Assembly: GCA_937875275.1 (NCBI GenBank)
Contig: CALNCC010000178.1
Span: 1-15,545, forward strand
Direction: 5' to 3'
From: an uncultured Dysgonomonas sp.
GTDB taxonomy: Bacteria; Bacteroidota; Bacteroidia; Bacteroidales; Dysgonomonadaceae
Length of the DNA: 15,545 nucleotides
Shown here: one piece after another, positions 1-7,727 of the stretch
How the letters are laid out: each line of letters starts with the position of its first letter
Position numbering within the stretch: the stretch's first letter is position 1
Position numbers and translations under genes: made by a program
Notes under the pieces: model-generated
Database searches by the model: none
What the model saw: the letters and a program-made list of their open reading frames with translations, nothing else
What the model was told of the DNA's origin: nothing

Positions 1-1237
1 TATGTTTCATCAATTCTTCTGAAGCAATGTCTTTAACATCAATGCCACCAATCAATACTTTGCCTTGCTGTACTTCCCAAAAGCGAGGAACGAGGCGAGC
101 TATGGTTGTTTTTCCTCCGCCCGATGCCCCAACCAAAGCAACTGTTGAGCCTTGTTGTATGGAAAAACTTACTTCATCCACAGCATTCCCCTCTGCACCC
201 ACATACTGGAACGAAACATTATTGAACTGTATGTCAAACTTTTCTAATATCTGATTATTCGTTGCAACAGAATGTTTCTCGAATTTCATCAATCCATCCA
301 ACCGGTCTAAGGCCTCATTGGCTTGCCCGAAGGCTTGTTGCAGATACATGCTTCGCATAATACTTTGCGAGAATATGGGAGTGATAAGAACAAACAAAAA
401 GAAATCGAGTAATACACCGGCATAGTTGCCCGTATTGCCTATAAGAAGGATTGCTGCGGGTACCAGTACAAATACGAAACCATTGATAACAACGGTATAC
501 ATAGGCATTGGTATTTCCCAACGTTTGGTATAATGAGTAACCATCTTATTGTAATTCATTATGCTTTTATGAAAATTTTTGAACGAAAAGATGGTTTGCT
601 GAAAAACTTTCACAACGGGTATTCCTCTTACATATTCCACTGCTTCGGTATTCATCTCTTCCAGCGAGTTCATATAATTGGTCATAAACTGCTTCGATTT
701 TCCACCCATCATTGTCATCATGATTAGGATGGACGCAACGACAGGAATCATGCAAGCCAGTCCCAATTGCCAATCGAACCAGAATATCAATCCCAGTGAT
801 ACAATCGGAATCAGAATTGTAGCAGCAAGGTCGGGCAGTTGGTGTGCCAAGAATCCGTGCGTTATACTTGCATTGTCGTCTATAATTTTACGAATTCGTC
901 CATTTGTATCGAAAAATCCGAGAGGCATAGCTACAATTTTACGCATAGACTCACGTCGCATGTTACTTTCTACTCTGAATGCCGCAAGATGCGAACTCAT
1001 CAGTGCCAGAAAATACAGAATAAGGCTTGAGACAGCAGAAGCAACTGCCCACCAAGCGTAGGCAGACACATTGTCTGATGGGATTTTCCAGTTTAGAAAT
1101 AACTCTTCAAGAATAAGCCAAATGAAAATGTAGGGCATTATTCCGGTCAATGCGCTGACGACGGATAGTGCCATAGACAGGGGCAAAAGAGGCTTGCGAT
1201 TACCCATGTAGGTTTTTAGTCGTTTTAATGTATTCAT
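1..1237 (-). CDS. ABC exporter half-transporter, permease-ATPase fusion (partial, runs off left edge)
   Basis: An uninterrupted frame of 412 codons runs from ATG at 1237 to the left edge with no stop. Residues about 17-40, 58-78, 140-180 and 255-285 are hydrophobic and fit the membrane segments of an ABC exporter half. The ATPase domain begins near residue 330. Its Walker A, GASGGGKTT, is at residues 370-378 (about bases 104-130), with Lys376 and Thr377 as the expected nucleotide-binding residues. The Q-loop, signature motif, Walker B and H-loop lie beyond the edge. The protein probably exports, or in YbtQ/IrtB-like relatives imports, a small molecule across the inner membrane; the substrate cannot be read from sequence. 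Such halves usually act as pairs, so a second ABC gene may follow on the left (inference). The gene lies 84 bases downstream of tetR, behind a terminator, so it probably has its own TetR-controlled promoter. Confidence 0.93.
   Translation of the reverse strand, partial: MNTLKRLKTYMGNRKPLLPLSMALSVVSALTGIMPYIFIWLILEELFLNWKIPSDNVSAYAWWAVASAVSSLILYFLALMSSHLAAFRVESNMRRESMRKIVAMPLGFFDTNGRIRKIIDDNASITHGFLAHQLPDLAATILIPIVSLGLIFWFDWQLGLACMIPVVASILIMMTMMGGKSKQFMTNYMNSLEEMNTEAVEYVRGIPVVKVFQQTIFSFKNFHKSIMNYNKMVTHYTKRWEIPMPMYTVVINGFVFVLVPAAILLIGNTGNYAGVLLDFFLFVLITPIFSQSIMRSMYLQQAFGQANEALDRLDGLMKFEKHSVATNNQILEKFDIQFNNVSFQYVGAEGNAVDEVSFSIQQGSTVALVGASGGGKTTIARLVPRFWEVQQGKVLIGGIDVKDIASEELMKH
104..130 (-). other. 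Walker A (P-loop) of the ABC ATPase
   Basis: The minus strand encodes GASGGGKTT here, matching GxxGxGK[ST]. It fixes the reading frame of the partial ABC gene and shows that the ATPase domain is fused to the permease. Confidence 0.9.
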
Positions 1238-1265
1238 GTTTTTATAATTAATTATTTTGTTACAA

Positions 1266-1290
1266 TAGAGAACAGATTTCAATTTTGTTC
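1266..1290. promoter_or_regulatory. Candidate TetR operator in the ABC gene upstream region
   Basis: TAGAGAACA (1266-1274) faces TGTTC (1286-1290), giving an imperfect inverted repeat GAACA-N11-TGTTC between the tetR terminator and the ABC start codon. The same 9-mer TAGAGAACA occurs on the opposite strand just upstream of tetR (1945-1953). An element shared by a regulator and its adjacent transporter is typical of TetR-family autoregulated pairs. The site is inferred from this sharing alone. Confidence 0.4.
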
Positions 1291-1293
1291 AAT

Positions 1294-1320
1294 AAAAAAG
1301 GGAGGCTTATTCTGCCTCCC
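1294..1320 (-). terminator. Rho-independent terminator after tetR
   Basis: GGGAGGC (1300-1306) and GCCTCCC (1314-1320) form a perfect 7-bp stem with a 7-base loop. Read on the minus strand the stem is followed by six U (A-run 1294-1299). It starts one base after the tetR stop codon and separates tetR transcription from the ABC gene. Confidence 0.85.
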
Positions 1321-1321
1321 T

Positions 1322-1930
1322 TCATATCCCTATTAATTCACGCCATCCAGCTGTTCCATACCGGAAATATTCATCAAAGAAAATCCGTATCTTCTTTCTG
1401 CTTAAATCATGGGTGACAATTTCGCCCAAGATACTTGTCATCCACGAAGCTAACGTATGAAAGAAAAAACAGGATACCTCATTCGCATTCGGATGATATT
1501 TTTTTATTAGTTCCATATATGTATAGCTGATTTGCGTCATATGATCGGTCAGAGAATCTCGGAAGTTACTGAAAGAAGACCCTTCCGATTGGTATAAAAG
1601 CAAACGATATTCTTCTTTGTATTTATAGATAAGATCAATATATTCTTCTATTGCATCTTCACTATGCCCTAATGCAGACATGCTGTTGAAATCAACGCCT
1701 TCTTCGGTATGTTGGCGGGTAATAAATCGAAATAAATCTTTCTTGGCAGGCATGACTATTACTGAAAATATCTCATCTTTATTTTTGAAATAGTTGTATA
1801 TGTTGCTCAGACCAACATCCGCATTTCTTGCGACATTGCGCATAGACGAATTCTTAAACCCCTTGCTGATAAATTCTGCACGGGCCGCCTGAAGAATGAA
1901 TTGATATTTGTCGTCTTTTAATATTTTCAC
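1322..1930 (-). CDS. TetR/AcrR family transcriptional regulator
   Basis: This is a 202-residue protein, the usual TetR-family length. Residues about 7-52 form the N-terminal DNA-binding domain: a hydrophobic first helix with AARAEFISKGF, then a helix-turn-helix around NADVGLSNIYNYFKNKDEIF (residues 36-55). The remaining all-helical part is the variable ligand-binding and dimerization domain, whose inducer cannot be predicted. The start is GTG at 1930; an in-frame TAG lies two codons upstream, so no longer start exists. It is divergent from nothing: it reads in the same direction as the ABC gene and ends in a strong terminator. Likely role: a repressor of itself and of the neighbouring ABC transporter, supported by the shared TAGAGAACA element at both upstream regions. 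Family assignment is firm; the regulated target is inferred. Confidence 0.92.
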   Translation of the reverse strand: MKILKDDKYQFILQAARAEFISKGFKNSSMRNVARNADVGLSNIYNYFKNKDEIFSVIVMPAKKDLFRFITRQHTEEGVDFNSMSALGHSEDAIEEYIDLIYKYKEEYRLLLYQSEGSSFSNFRDSLTDHMTQISYTYMELIKKYHPNANEVSCFFFHTLASWMTSILGEIVTHDLSRKKIRIFFDEYFRYGTAGWRELIGI

Positions 1931-1938
1931 CGCCTAAT

Positions 1939-1953
1939 GAACATTGTTCTCTA
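1939..1953. promoter_or_regulatory. Candidate TetR operator upstream of tetR
   Basis: GAACATTGTTC (1939-1949) is an inverted repeat of GAACA/TGTTC with a one-base centre, 9 bases upstream of the tetR GTG. It overlaps TGTTCTCTA (1945-1953), the reverse complement of TAGAGAACA found before the ABC gene. Its position is suited to autorepression. A weak -7-like TTACTTTG lies at 1960-1967 (minus). Confidence 0.45.
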
Positions 1954-2031
1954 ATGATGCAAAGTAAAAATATTCTGTTCATCAAAGCAATACCTATTTA
2001 TGGGTATTTTCTGGTTGTTTCGTAACTAAAG

Positions 2032-2195
2032 TTACTTGTCATCCTTTACACATCGGATCGATGTGGCTGTGCTTTCACTCAAGCTCACTCGTCCGTTTTT
2101 GATAGAGGATATCCGATAAGCATAGCATATGCCACACAGGGTGTCGTTTTGCCGTAATATAAAGCAGATATGGGAATACAACCGAAGTGTAGTTC
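2032..2195 (-). pseudogene. Decayed C-terminal remnant of a FISUMP/DUF1566-like surface protein
   Basis: The last codons on the minus strand read ISSIKNGRVSLSESTATSIR then CVKDDK and a stop (2032-2034). Ending in RCVKD/RCVRD after a G-x-VS-x-S stretch is characteristic of the C-terminus of Fibrobacter-type paralogous (FISUMP, DUF1566-like) domains of Bacteroidota exported proteins. The preceding residues continue in another frame, FGCIPISALYYGKTTPCVAY, up to an in-frame stop at 2196-2198. The two frames meet at AGCATAGCAT (2119-2128), a tandem duplication of five bases. Deleting one copy restores AYAYRIS in one frame. No start, signal peptide or N-terminal part is present, and the piece sits just after the secDF terminator, so it is probably non-functional debris. 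Family assignment is from recalled motif similarity only. Confidence 0.42.
2119..2128. repeat. 5-bp tandem duplication AGCAT x2
   Basis: AGCATAGCAT lies exactly where the two frames of the surface-protein remnant meet. It looks like the lesion that shifted the frame. Confidence 0.5.
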
Positions 2196-2253
2196 TCAGA
2201 ATAAGACTCGCAAGGAAAAATAGGCTATCACTTTGTGGCATCTGTAATAAAGC

Positions 2254-2286
2254 AAAAAACCGACAGATATAAATCCATCGGTTTTT
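2254..2286 (-). terminator. Terminator downstream of secDF
   Basis: AAAAACCGA (2255-2263) pairs with TCGGTTTTT (2278-2286), a 9-bp stem with a 14-base loop. On the minus strand it is followed by a U-run (A-run from 2254). It lies about 60 bases after the secDF stop. The flanking A and T tracts mean it could also act on the plus strand. Confidence 0.75.
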
Positions 2287-2344
2287 CAGTATTTCAGTAT
2301 AAAACTCTATCAGCCCATCTCAAGAATGTGGCTTCAAGAATATT

Positions 2345-5248
2345 TTATTTCTCAACATCATCACCTTGTTTCTTCGCAAGCATCTTCCATGCAATTGGAG
2401 TTGCAATAAACAATGATGAATAGATGCCCACAGCCATACCTATCATGATGGCAAATGTAAAGCTTCTGATAGTATCTCCACCAAGAAGGAAGATGCAGAA
2501 AACAACTAAGAGTGAACTCAATCCTGTGTTTACCGTACGTCCTAATGTAGAGTTCAAGGCATCATTAATCACAATTGTAGCATCTCTCTTCGGATACAGG
2601 GCGCGTGTTTCACGTATTCTGTCGAAGATTACAACCTTGTCATTGATAGAGTATCCTACCACAGTCAAGATTGCCGCTATAAATGTTTGATCCACTTCCA
2701 TCGAGAATGGCATTATCTTGTATAGAATAGAATATATTAAGATAACGAACAACGCGTCATGAGCCACGGCTACAAATGTACCTACCGAGAATGCCATATC
2801 GCGGAATCGCAATAAGATATACAGAGCCATACAGATGACAGCTATAACAACCGCAATGGTAGCATCAGTCTTCATGTCATCCGCAATACTTGGACCTACA
2901 CGTTGCGAGCTTAATATATAGTCATTTATTGTTTTGTCGGGAGCAATATATTCATTCAGTGCCGATCCTATTTTTTCTCTGATCTCAGTTTCTACGGCAT
3001 CACTTGCATCTTCAATCTTGTAGTTGGTTGTTATACGCAACTGACTTGCATTATTTGCCTGACTACCTGCACCTGTTGCAATTACACGAAGATTTGATTC
3101 TTCAAATTGAGGAGTCAAGATATCTTGTATGCTTCCTGCGCTAACAGGTTTGTCGAAACGCACCAAGTAGTTACGTCCTCCGGTGAAGTCGATACCTCTG
3201 TTCAATCCGTTGAATATCATCGAAACGCCACCAAGCAATAAGAATACAACCGATACGATTATGATCTTCTTGGTTAGCCCTAAGAAATTGATTTTTGTAT
3301 CTACAAACAGATTTTTTGTTATAGATGTAACAAATGTCAGATTTCTGAATTTACCTTTTGCAATCATTGACTCATAGAATACACGAGTTAAGAATACAGC
3401 GGTAAAGAATGATGCGGTGATACCTATAATCAATGTAGTTGCGAAACCTCTGATAGCACCCGTTCCGAACATGAACAAGATAATACCTGTGAGAATAGAA
3501 GTGATGTTAGCATCAAAGATTGCCGAGAATGCATTTTTGTATCCATCTACAAGAGCCGCTTTCACATTCTTACCTGCGCGTAATTCTTCTTTTGTACGTT
3601 CGTAGATAAGTACGTTGGCATCTACCGCCATTGCTAAAGTAAGAATCAACCCTGTGATACCCGGCAATGTCATTACTGCACCGAAAGCAGCGAGTGTCCC
3701 CATTGTAAAGAACAAGTTCAGCAACAAGGCTGCATTCGCCACAAGTCCTGGGATAATGCCATATGCAAGGCACATGTACGCCATCAACACGACAATAGCT
3801 AAAATAAACGCAATAATACCTGCATCAATAGCTTCTTGTCCTAACGAAGGACCTACTACGTCTTCCTGTACAATGTGTACTCCGGCTTTCATTTTACCTG
3901 ACTTCAATACATTCTCCAAGTCATGAGCTTCTTCACTTGTGAAGTTTCCTGTGATTTGAGAATCACTACCTTCTATCTTGCCATTTACATTTGGTGCCGA
4001 ATATACATGACCATCAATCAGAATAGCGATTGCTTTACCGATTTCGGCTCCTGTTATTGTAGACCAACGTTGCGATCCGATAGAGTTCATGCGCATACTT
4101 ACTTCATATGCCATATTTTGTTGCGATTGTCTTGCCTGAGCCGATGTTACCACCTCTCCATCAAGAGCAGCTCCTTTTTTTACACCATCTCCTTTGAGAG
4201 AGTATAGAGCAAAATAGTTTTCTTTTTTATCTTCAGCTTTGAATCCCCAAGCGAATTTCATATCACTTGGATACAGCTCTTTATATTTGTTCAATATAGC
4301 TGTAACTTCGGCAGTGTCTTTTTTGTTGACAAAACCGACAGTAGCACCCGAATATCCAAGACCGGCAGGTAAGCGACTTGGGTCTGTGATCACCAATTCG
4401 AACAAGCTTTTGGTAAATGGAAGTGTTGTTGACGATGCATCAGCTATTGTGTCATTCTTTAATGCTGCGAGTGCATCTTTTGAACGATTATCCACAGCTG
4501 CAAGGTTTCTTGACGCTACATCAGATGTGTATGTTTTCCAAAATTCAAGACTTGCGCTTCCTTGCAACAATTTACGAACACGTTCGGGCTCTGTGATACC
4601 TGGCATTTCTATCATTATGCGTTCTGCTCTGTCATCCAATTTTTGAATGTTAGGAGCAACAACACCGAAGCGGTCGATACGTGTTTGAAGAATTTTAAAT
4701 GAATTTTCAGCAACGCTATTCAATTCGCTACGCAATACTCCTTCAACTTTCGAGTCTACATCTGTTGGAGATATCAGGTCTCTAAGTTTAGTGCTGAATA
4801 TTCCTGCCAATTGGTTGTCGCCATTATTCTTTTTGAATTTTTCGACAAAAATTGTAATGTAGTCTCTTGAGCTTCCTTTGCGGTTTTCATCCGAAGCTTC
4901 AGATAGGGCAGCCATGAAGGCTTCGTTATCTACATCGCCAAGTGAACGCAACACTGCTGCAACATCAACTTCTACAATTACACTCATACCACCTTTCAGG
5001 TCTAGTCCTAAGCCTATTTCTCTTTCACGGCACTCTTTGAGAGTATAACCGGTGTTTTCGGAAAAGCTGAACCAAATTTTTTCAGTTGCTAATGAGTCAA
5101 GATATTGTTTTTCAAGAGCGGGATCGCCATTTGCTAATTCTATTGCTTTTTTGTCATGGTATTTTGTTACGAATGTAAATGACAAATAAAAGCAACAAAT
5201 CAATGTAAGCAAAATGGCAAACGTGGTTACAAATCCTTTGTTTTGCAT
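2345..5248 (-). CDS. secDF: Fused protein translocase subunit SecDF
   Basis: SecD and SecF are joined in one 967-residue membrane protein that assists SecYEG by using the proton gradient to pull exported proteins through the inner membrane. TM1 is at residues 6-28. The SecD motif GLDLKGG is at 81-87, followed by a large periplasmic domain to about residue 460, and then SecD TM segments with TLAMAVDANVLIYERTKEEL near 535-555, including the conserved Asp-Ala-Asn. The SecF half begins near residue 660, with GIDFTGGRNYLVRF near 683-697 and the matching SecF TM motif VVGYSINDKVVIFDRIRET near 860-880. Both halves appear complete, at the length usual for Bacteroidota fusions. Start ATG 5248; no clear Shine-Dalgarno. 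It is monocistronic: its own promoter candidate lies upstream and a terminator downstream. Confidence 0.97.
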   Translation of the reverse strand: MQNKGFVTTFAILLTLICCFYLSFTFVTKYHDKKAIELANGDPALEKQYLDSLATEKIWFSFSENTGYTLKECREREIGLGLDLKGGMSVIVEVDVAAVLRSLGDVDNEAFMAALSEASDENRKGSSRDYITIFVEKFKKNNGDNQLAGIFSTKLRDLISPTDVDSKVEGVLRSELNSVAENSFKILQTRIDRFGVVAPNIQKLDDRAERIMIEMPGITEPERVRKLLQGSASLEFWKTYTSDVASRNLAAVDNRSKDALAALKNDTIADASSTTLPFTKSLFELVITDPSRLPAGLGYSGATVGFVNKKDTAEVTAILNKYKELYPSDMKFAWGFKAEDKKENYFALYSLKGDGVKKGAALDGEVVTSAQARQSQQNMAYEVSMRMNSIGSQRWSTITGAEIGKAIAILIDGHVYSAPNVNGKIEGSDSQITGNFTSEEAHDLENVLKSGKMKAGVHIVQEDVVGPSLGQEAIDAGIIAFILAIVVLMAYMCLAYGIIPGLVANAALLLNLFFTMGTLAAFGAVMTLPGITGLILTLAMAVDANVLIYERTKEELRAGKNVKAALVDGYKNAFSAIFDANITSILTGIILFMFGTGAIRGFATTLIIGITASFFTAVFLTRVFYESMIAKGKFRNLTFVTSITKNLFVDTKINFLGLTKKIIIVSVVFLLLGGVSMIFNGLNRGIDFTGGRNYLVRFDKPVSAGSIQDILTPQFEESNLRVIATGAGSQANNASQLRITTNYKIEDASDAVETEIREKIGSALNEYIAPDKTINDYILSSQRVGPSIADDMKTDATIAVVIAVICMALYILLRFRDMAFSVGTFVAVAHDALFVILIYSILYKIMPFSMEVDQTFIAAILTVVGYSINDKVVIFDRIRETRALYPKRDATIVINDALNSTLGRTVNTGLSSLLVVFCIFLLGGDTIRSFTFAIMIGMAVGIYSSLFIATPIAWKMLAKKQGDDVEK

Positions 5249-5361
5249 TTTAAAGTTTACTTTTTGTTATATAATTAAAGTTTATTTATTTCCATCTTCT
5301 TATTGCAGCGAATGAGCTATACACGAGAATCTCTCTTCGTTGAAACACTTTTTCAGGCGTG

Positions 5362-5369
5362 CAAATATA
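5362..5369 (-). promoter_or_regulatory. secDF -7 promoter element TATATTTG
   Basis: A perfect Bacteroides TAnnTTTG on the minus strand, implying a leader of about 105 bases before secDF. No TTTG is found at the -33 position. A second match, TACGTTTG, lies further upstream at 5467-5474 and could give a longer leader. Confidence 0.5.
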
Positions 5370-5508
5370 ATCTTTATTTCTTTATAAATTATAAAAAAAT
5401 ATAAGAAACTGATCTAAAAGCCAATTCAGACAGCCAAGTTTTTCTCTATTCCGGAAAAATACTATACAAACGTAATTTCCATTAAAAATAAAGCATATTC
5501 AGATATTT

Positions 5509-7159
5509 TTACTTGTTATCGGTTTTTCGTATTTCGGCACGTTTGATTTTTCCACTTATTGTTTTCGGCAATTCGTCGACAAACTCGATGATGCGTGGGT
5601 ATTTATATGGCGCAGTTACTCGTTTTACATGCTCCTGAATTTCTTTTATCAGCTCATCTCCAGCCTGATTTTTGTAGGCTGCGGTAAGTACAATTGTAGC
5701 CTTTATCACTTGTCCTCTGATGGGGTCGGGTACTCCAGTGATGGCGCACTCTACTACGGCAGGGTGTGTCATCAACGCGCTTTCGACCTCGAAAGGACCG
5801 ATACGATATCCGGAACTTTTGATGACATCGTCTGTGCGTCCTATGAACCAAAAGAAGCCGTCCTCGTCGCGCCATGCAACGTCTCCGGTATGATATAGAT
5901 TGTCGTGATATACTTGTTTTGTCAATGCCGGGTCTTTGTAGTATCCTTTAAATAAACCGACAGGATAAAATTTGTCGGTACGGAATACTATTTCCCCCGA
6001 TTCGCCATCTTCGACTGATCGTCCGTCGGCAGCAATCAAATCCATTTCGTATGCAGGGTTCGGCCATCGATCCGGGTTTGGGCTGGAGCCAAGGGAAGGT
6101 TATGATAGTGGCTGTTGTTTCGGTTTGTCCGAAAGCTTCCATAATCTTCAATCCGGTGGCTTTATACATATCATCAAACACCGAAGGATTCAAAGCCTCG
6201 CCTGCGGTAGTGCAATATTCGAGAGACGATAAATCGTATTTCGATAGATCTTCTTTTATAAGGAATCGATATACGGTCGGTGGTGCGCAGAATGATGTAA
6301 TTCTGTATTTACCAATCAGATTGAGTATATCGCTCGGGTTAAATTTCTCATGATCGTAAACAAATACATTTGCTCCTACAATCCATTGTCCATATAGTTT
6401 CCCCCACACGGCTTTTGCCCATCCGGTGTCGGCAACTGTGAGATGCAGGCTGTTCTCGTGCAGATTGTGCCAATATTTTGCGGTAACGATATGTCCTAAC
6501 GGATAGGAGTAGTCATGTATTACCATTTTGGGTTCACCGGTAGTGCCCGATGTAAAATAAAGCAACATTATATCGTCGTTCGAGTTGACATGTTGCGGGC
6601 GAACAAAAGGTGCAGCAGTCAATAACTCCTGATCGAGATTTGTCCATTCGTCAAAAGGCTGATCACCACACGATATATAATGTTCTACTGTCGGGGATTC
6701 GCTGCGTGCTTCATCGATATGTGTCAGCACTACTTTGTCGCTAACAGCTACAATAGCCTTGATGCCCGCTGCATTGTTGCGATAGATAATGTCTTTCTTG
6801 GTAAGCAAATGAGTTGCCGGTATTGCTGTTGCGCCTATTTTGTGCAGACCGAGTACGGCAATCCAGAACTCGTAGCGGCGTTTCAATATAAGCATTACCT
6901 TGTCGCCTTTTCCTATTCCTATAGATTGGAAGAAGGAGGCGGCTTTATCACTTTCGTCTTTCAGATATTTGAATGTGAAGTCGTGATGTTCCCCTTTGTC
7001 ATTAACCCAGCACAGAGCTTTCTTTAGCGGATCTGTTTTAGCCCATTCATCGACAACATCGTATGCAAAGTTGAAATTGTCCGGAACATCCAAGTGGAAA
7101 TTGTTCTTAAAGTCCTCGGTAGACGTATATTCAGTTTGTTTCAAAAATTTCTCTAACAT
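5509..7159 (-). pseudogene. AMP-forming acyl-CoA synthetase, interrupted by a frameshift
   Basis: An ATP-dependent acyl-CoA ligase of the medium-chain/acetyl-CoA synthetase type (acid + ATP + CoA to acyl-CoA + AMP + PPi). Residues 1-365 read in one frame from ATG 7159 and include the P-loop-like YFTSGTTGEPKMV and MEAFGQTETT. The rest continues in another frame down to 5509 and contains YHTGDVAWRDEDGFFWFIGR, then DVIKSSGYRIGPFE and PKTISGKIKR with the catalytic Lys. The break follows PKPGSM at 6063-6067: ATG, then a single G, then CCG AAC CCT GCA TAC (PNPAY). Relatives have GSMGKPxPxY there, so loss of five bases explains it; the restored length would be about 551, normal for the family. All catalytic motifs survive. 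It is a recent pseudogene, a phase-variable allele or an assembly error. It is the last gene of an operon with an XRE-cupin regulator, 19 bases upstream, and has a GAGGG ribosome site near 7170. Confidence 0.85.
6061..6067 (-). other. Frameshift site in the acyl-CoA synthetase
   Basis: On the minus strand ATG (6067-6065), G (6064), CCG (6063-6061). The upstream frame ends with PKPGSM and the downstream frame resumes with PNPAYEMDLI. Only one base stands where the conserved two residues need six, so five bases are missing. No homopolymer or known slippage heptamer is present. Confidence 0.75.
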
Positions 7160-7178
7160 ATTCAGATTTCCCTCTTTT

Positions 7179-7727
7179 TTACAGTATCACTGTAATAAAT
7201 TTAACCTTTTTGTTATCTAAAGCTTTCATCCCATGAGGTAGTTTTGAGTCGAAGTAGATGCTGTCTCCTTCGTCTAATACAAGATTCTTCCCATTTATCA
7301 GAAGCGACATTTTTCCTTCCAGCACGAGATTGAACTCTTGTCCCTCGTGGCAACTGAGATGTATCGGGTTATCGCAAGGCTCGATTGTTACTTCAAACAC
7401 GTCTGCTTCGCGGCTGCTGAATCCTCCGGCAAGGGTTTGGTATTTATATGCAGAAACCCGATTTACTTCCATACCCGTTCCTTTGCGAGTTACGAAATAA
7501 CTTGACATTCGTGGTTCATCATCAAACATGAGTGTTGTAACATCTAACCCATATTGTTTGGCGATACGCTTAAGAAGGCTTATCGTCATGTCTCTTTTCC
7601 CCGATTCATATTCTTTATATTCCTCGACGGGGATGTTACATGCTGTCGCAAATTGATCGACAGACAGGTCTAACGATTCTCTCAGCCCTTTTATGCGTTG
7701 GGCTATTTGTTCCATTTCGTGATTCAT
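7179..7727 (-). CDS. XRE-family regulator with C-terminal cupin domain
   Basis: A 182-residue cytoplasmic DNA-binding protein. Residues about 7-60 form a Cro/CI-type helix-turn-helix (IKGLRESLDLSVDQFATACN, then a second helix with EYESGKRDMTISLLKRIAKQ). Residues about 108-180 are a cupin_2 barrel with HLSCHEGQEFNLVLEGKM and the later turn LDEGDSIYFDSKLPHGMKAL; its His and Glu residues could bind a metal or small ligand. The start ATG at 7727 overlaps the stop of the upstream pseudouridine synthase by four bases (ATGA), indicating translational coupling. The synthetase gene begins 19 bases after its stop. XRE-cupin regulators beside AMP-forming acyl-CoA synthetases are a recurring arrangement in anaerobes, so it probably senses a carboxylic acid or acyl-CoA and controls the synthetase (inference). 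Confidence 0.93.
   Translation of the reverse strand: MNHEMEQIAQRIKGLRESLDLSVDQFATACNIPVEEYKEYESGKRDMTISLLKRIAKQYGLDVTTLMFDDEPRMSSYFVTRKGTGMEVNRVSAYKYQTLAGGFSSREADVFEVTIEPCDNPIHLSCHEGQEFNLVLEGKMSLLINGKNLVLDEGDSIYFDSKLPHGMKALDNKKVKFITVIL

Noticed and set aside
2022..2035. Inverted repeat GTAACT-AA-AGTTAC at the stop of the remnant
   Set aside because: No T-run follows on either strand and the loop is two bases, so it is not a convincing terminator.
2049..2065. Perfect hairpin CACATCG-GAT-CGATGTG
   Set aside because: It has only a three-base loop, no U-run and lies inside the coding remnant, so it is probably incidental.
2032..2241. 69-codon minus-strand ORF starting at 2241 as an intact small gene
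   Set aside because: Its N-terminal part has no recognisable sequence, while its C-terminal part fits a truncated surface-protein tail whose upstream residues lie in another frame. It is better called a remnant.
3615..3926. Plus-strand ORFs of about 60-135 codons opposite secDF
   Set aside because: They lie wholly within the conserved secDF coding sequence, show no family motifs and have no promoter or ribosome site; they are complementary-strand shadows.
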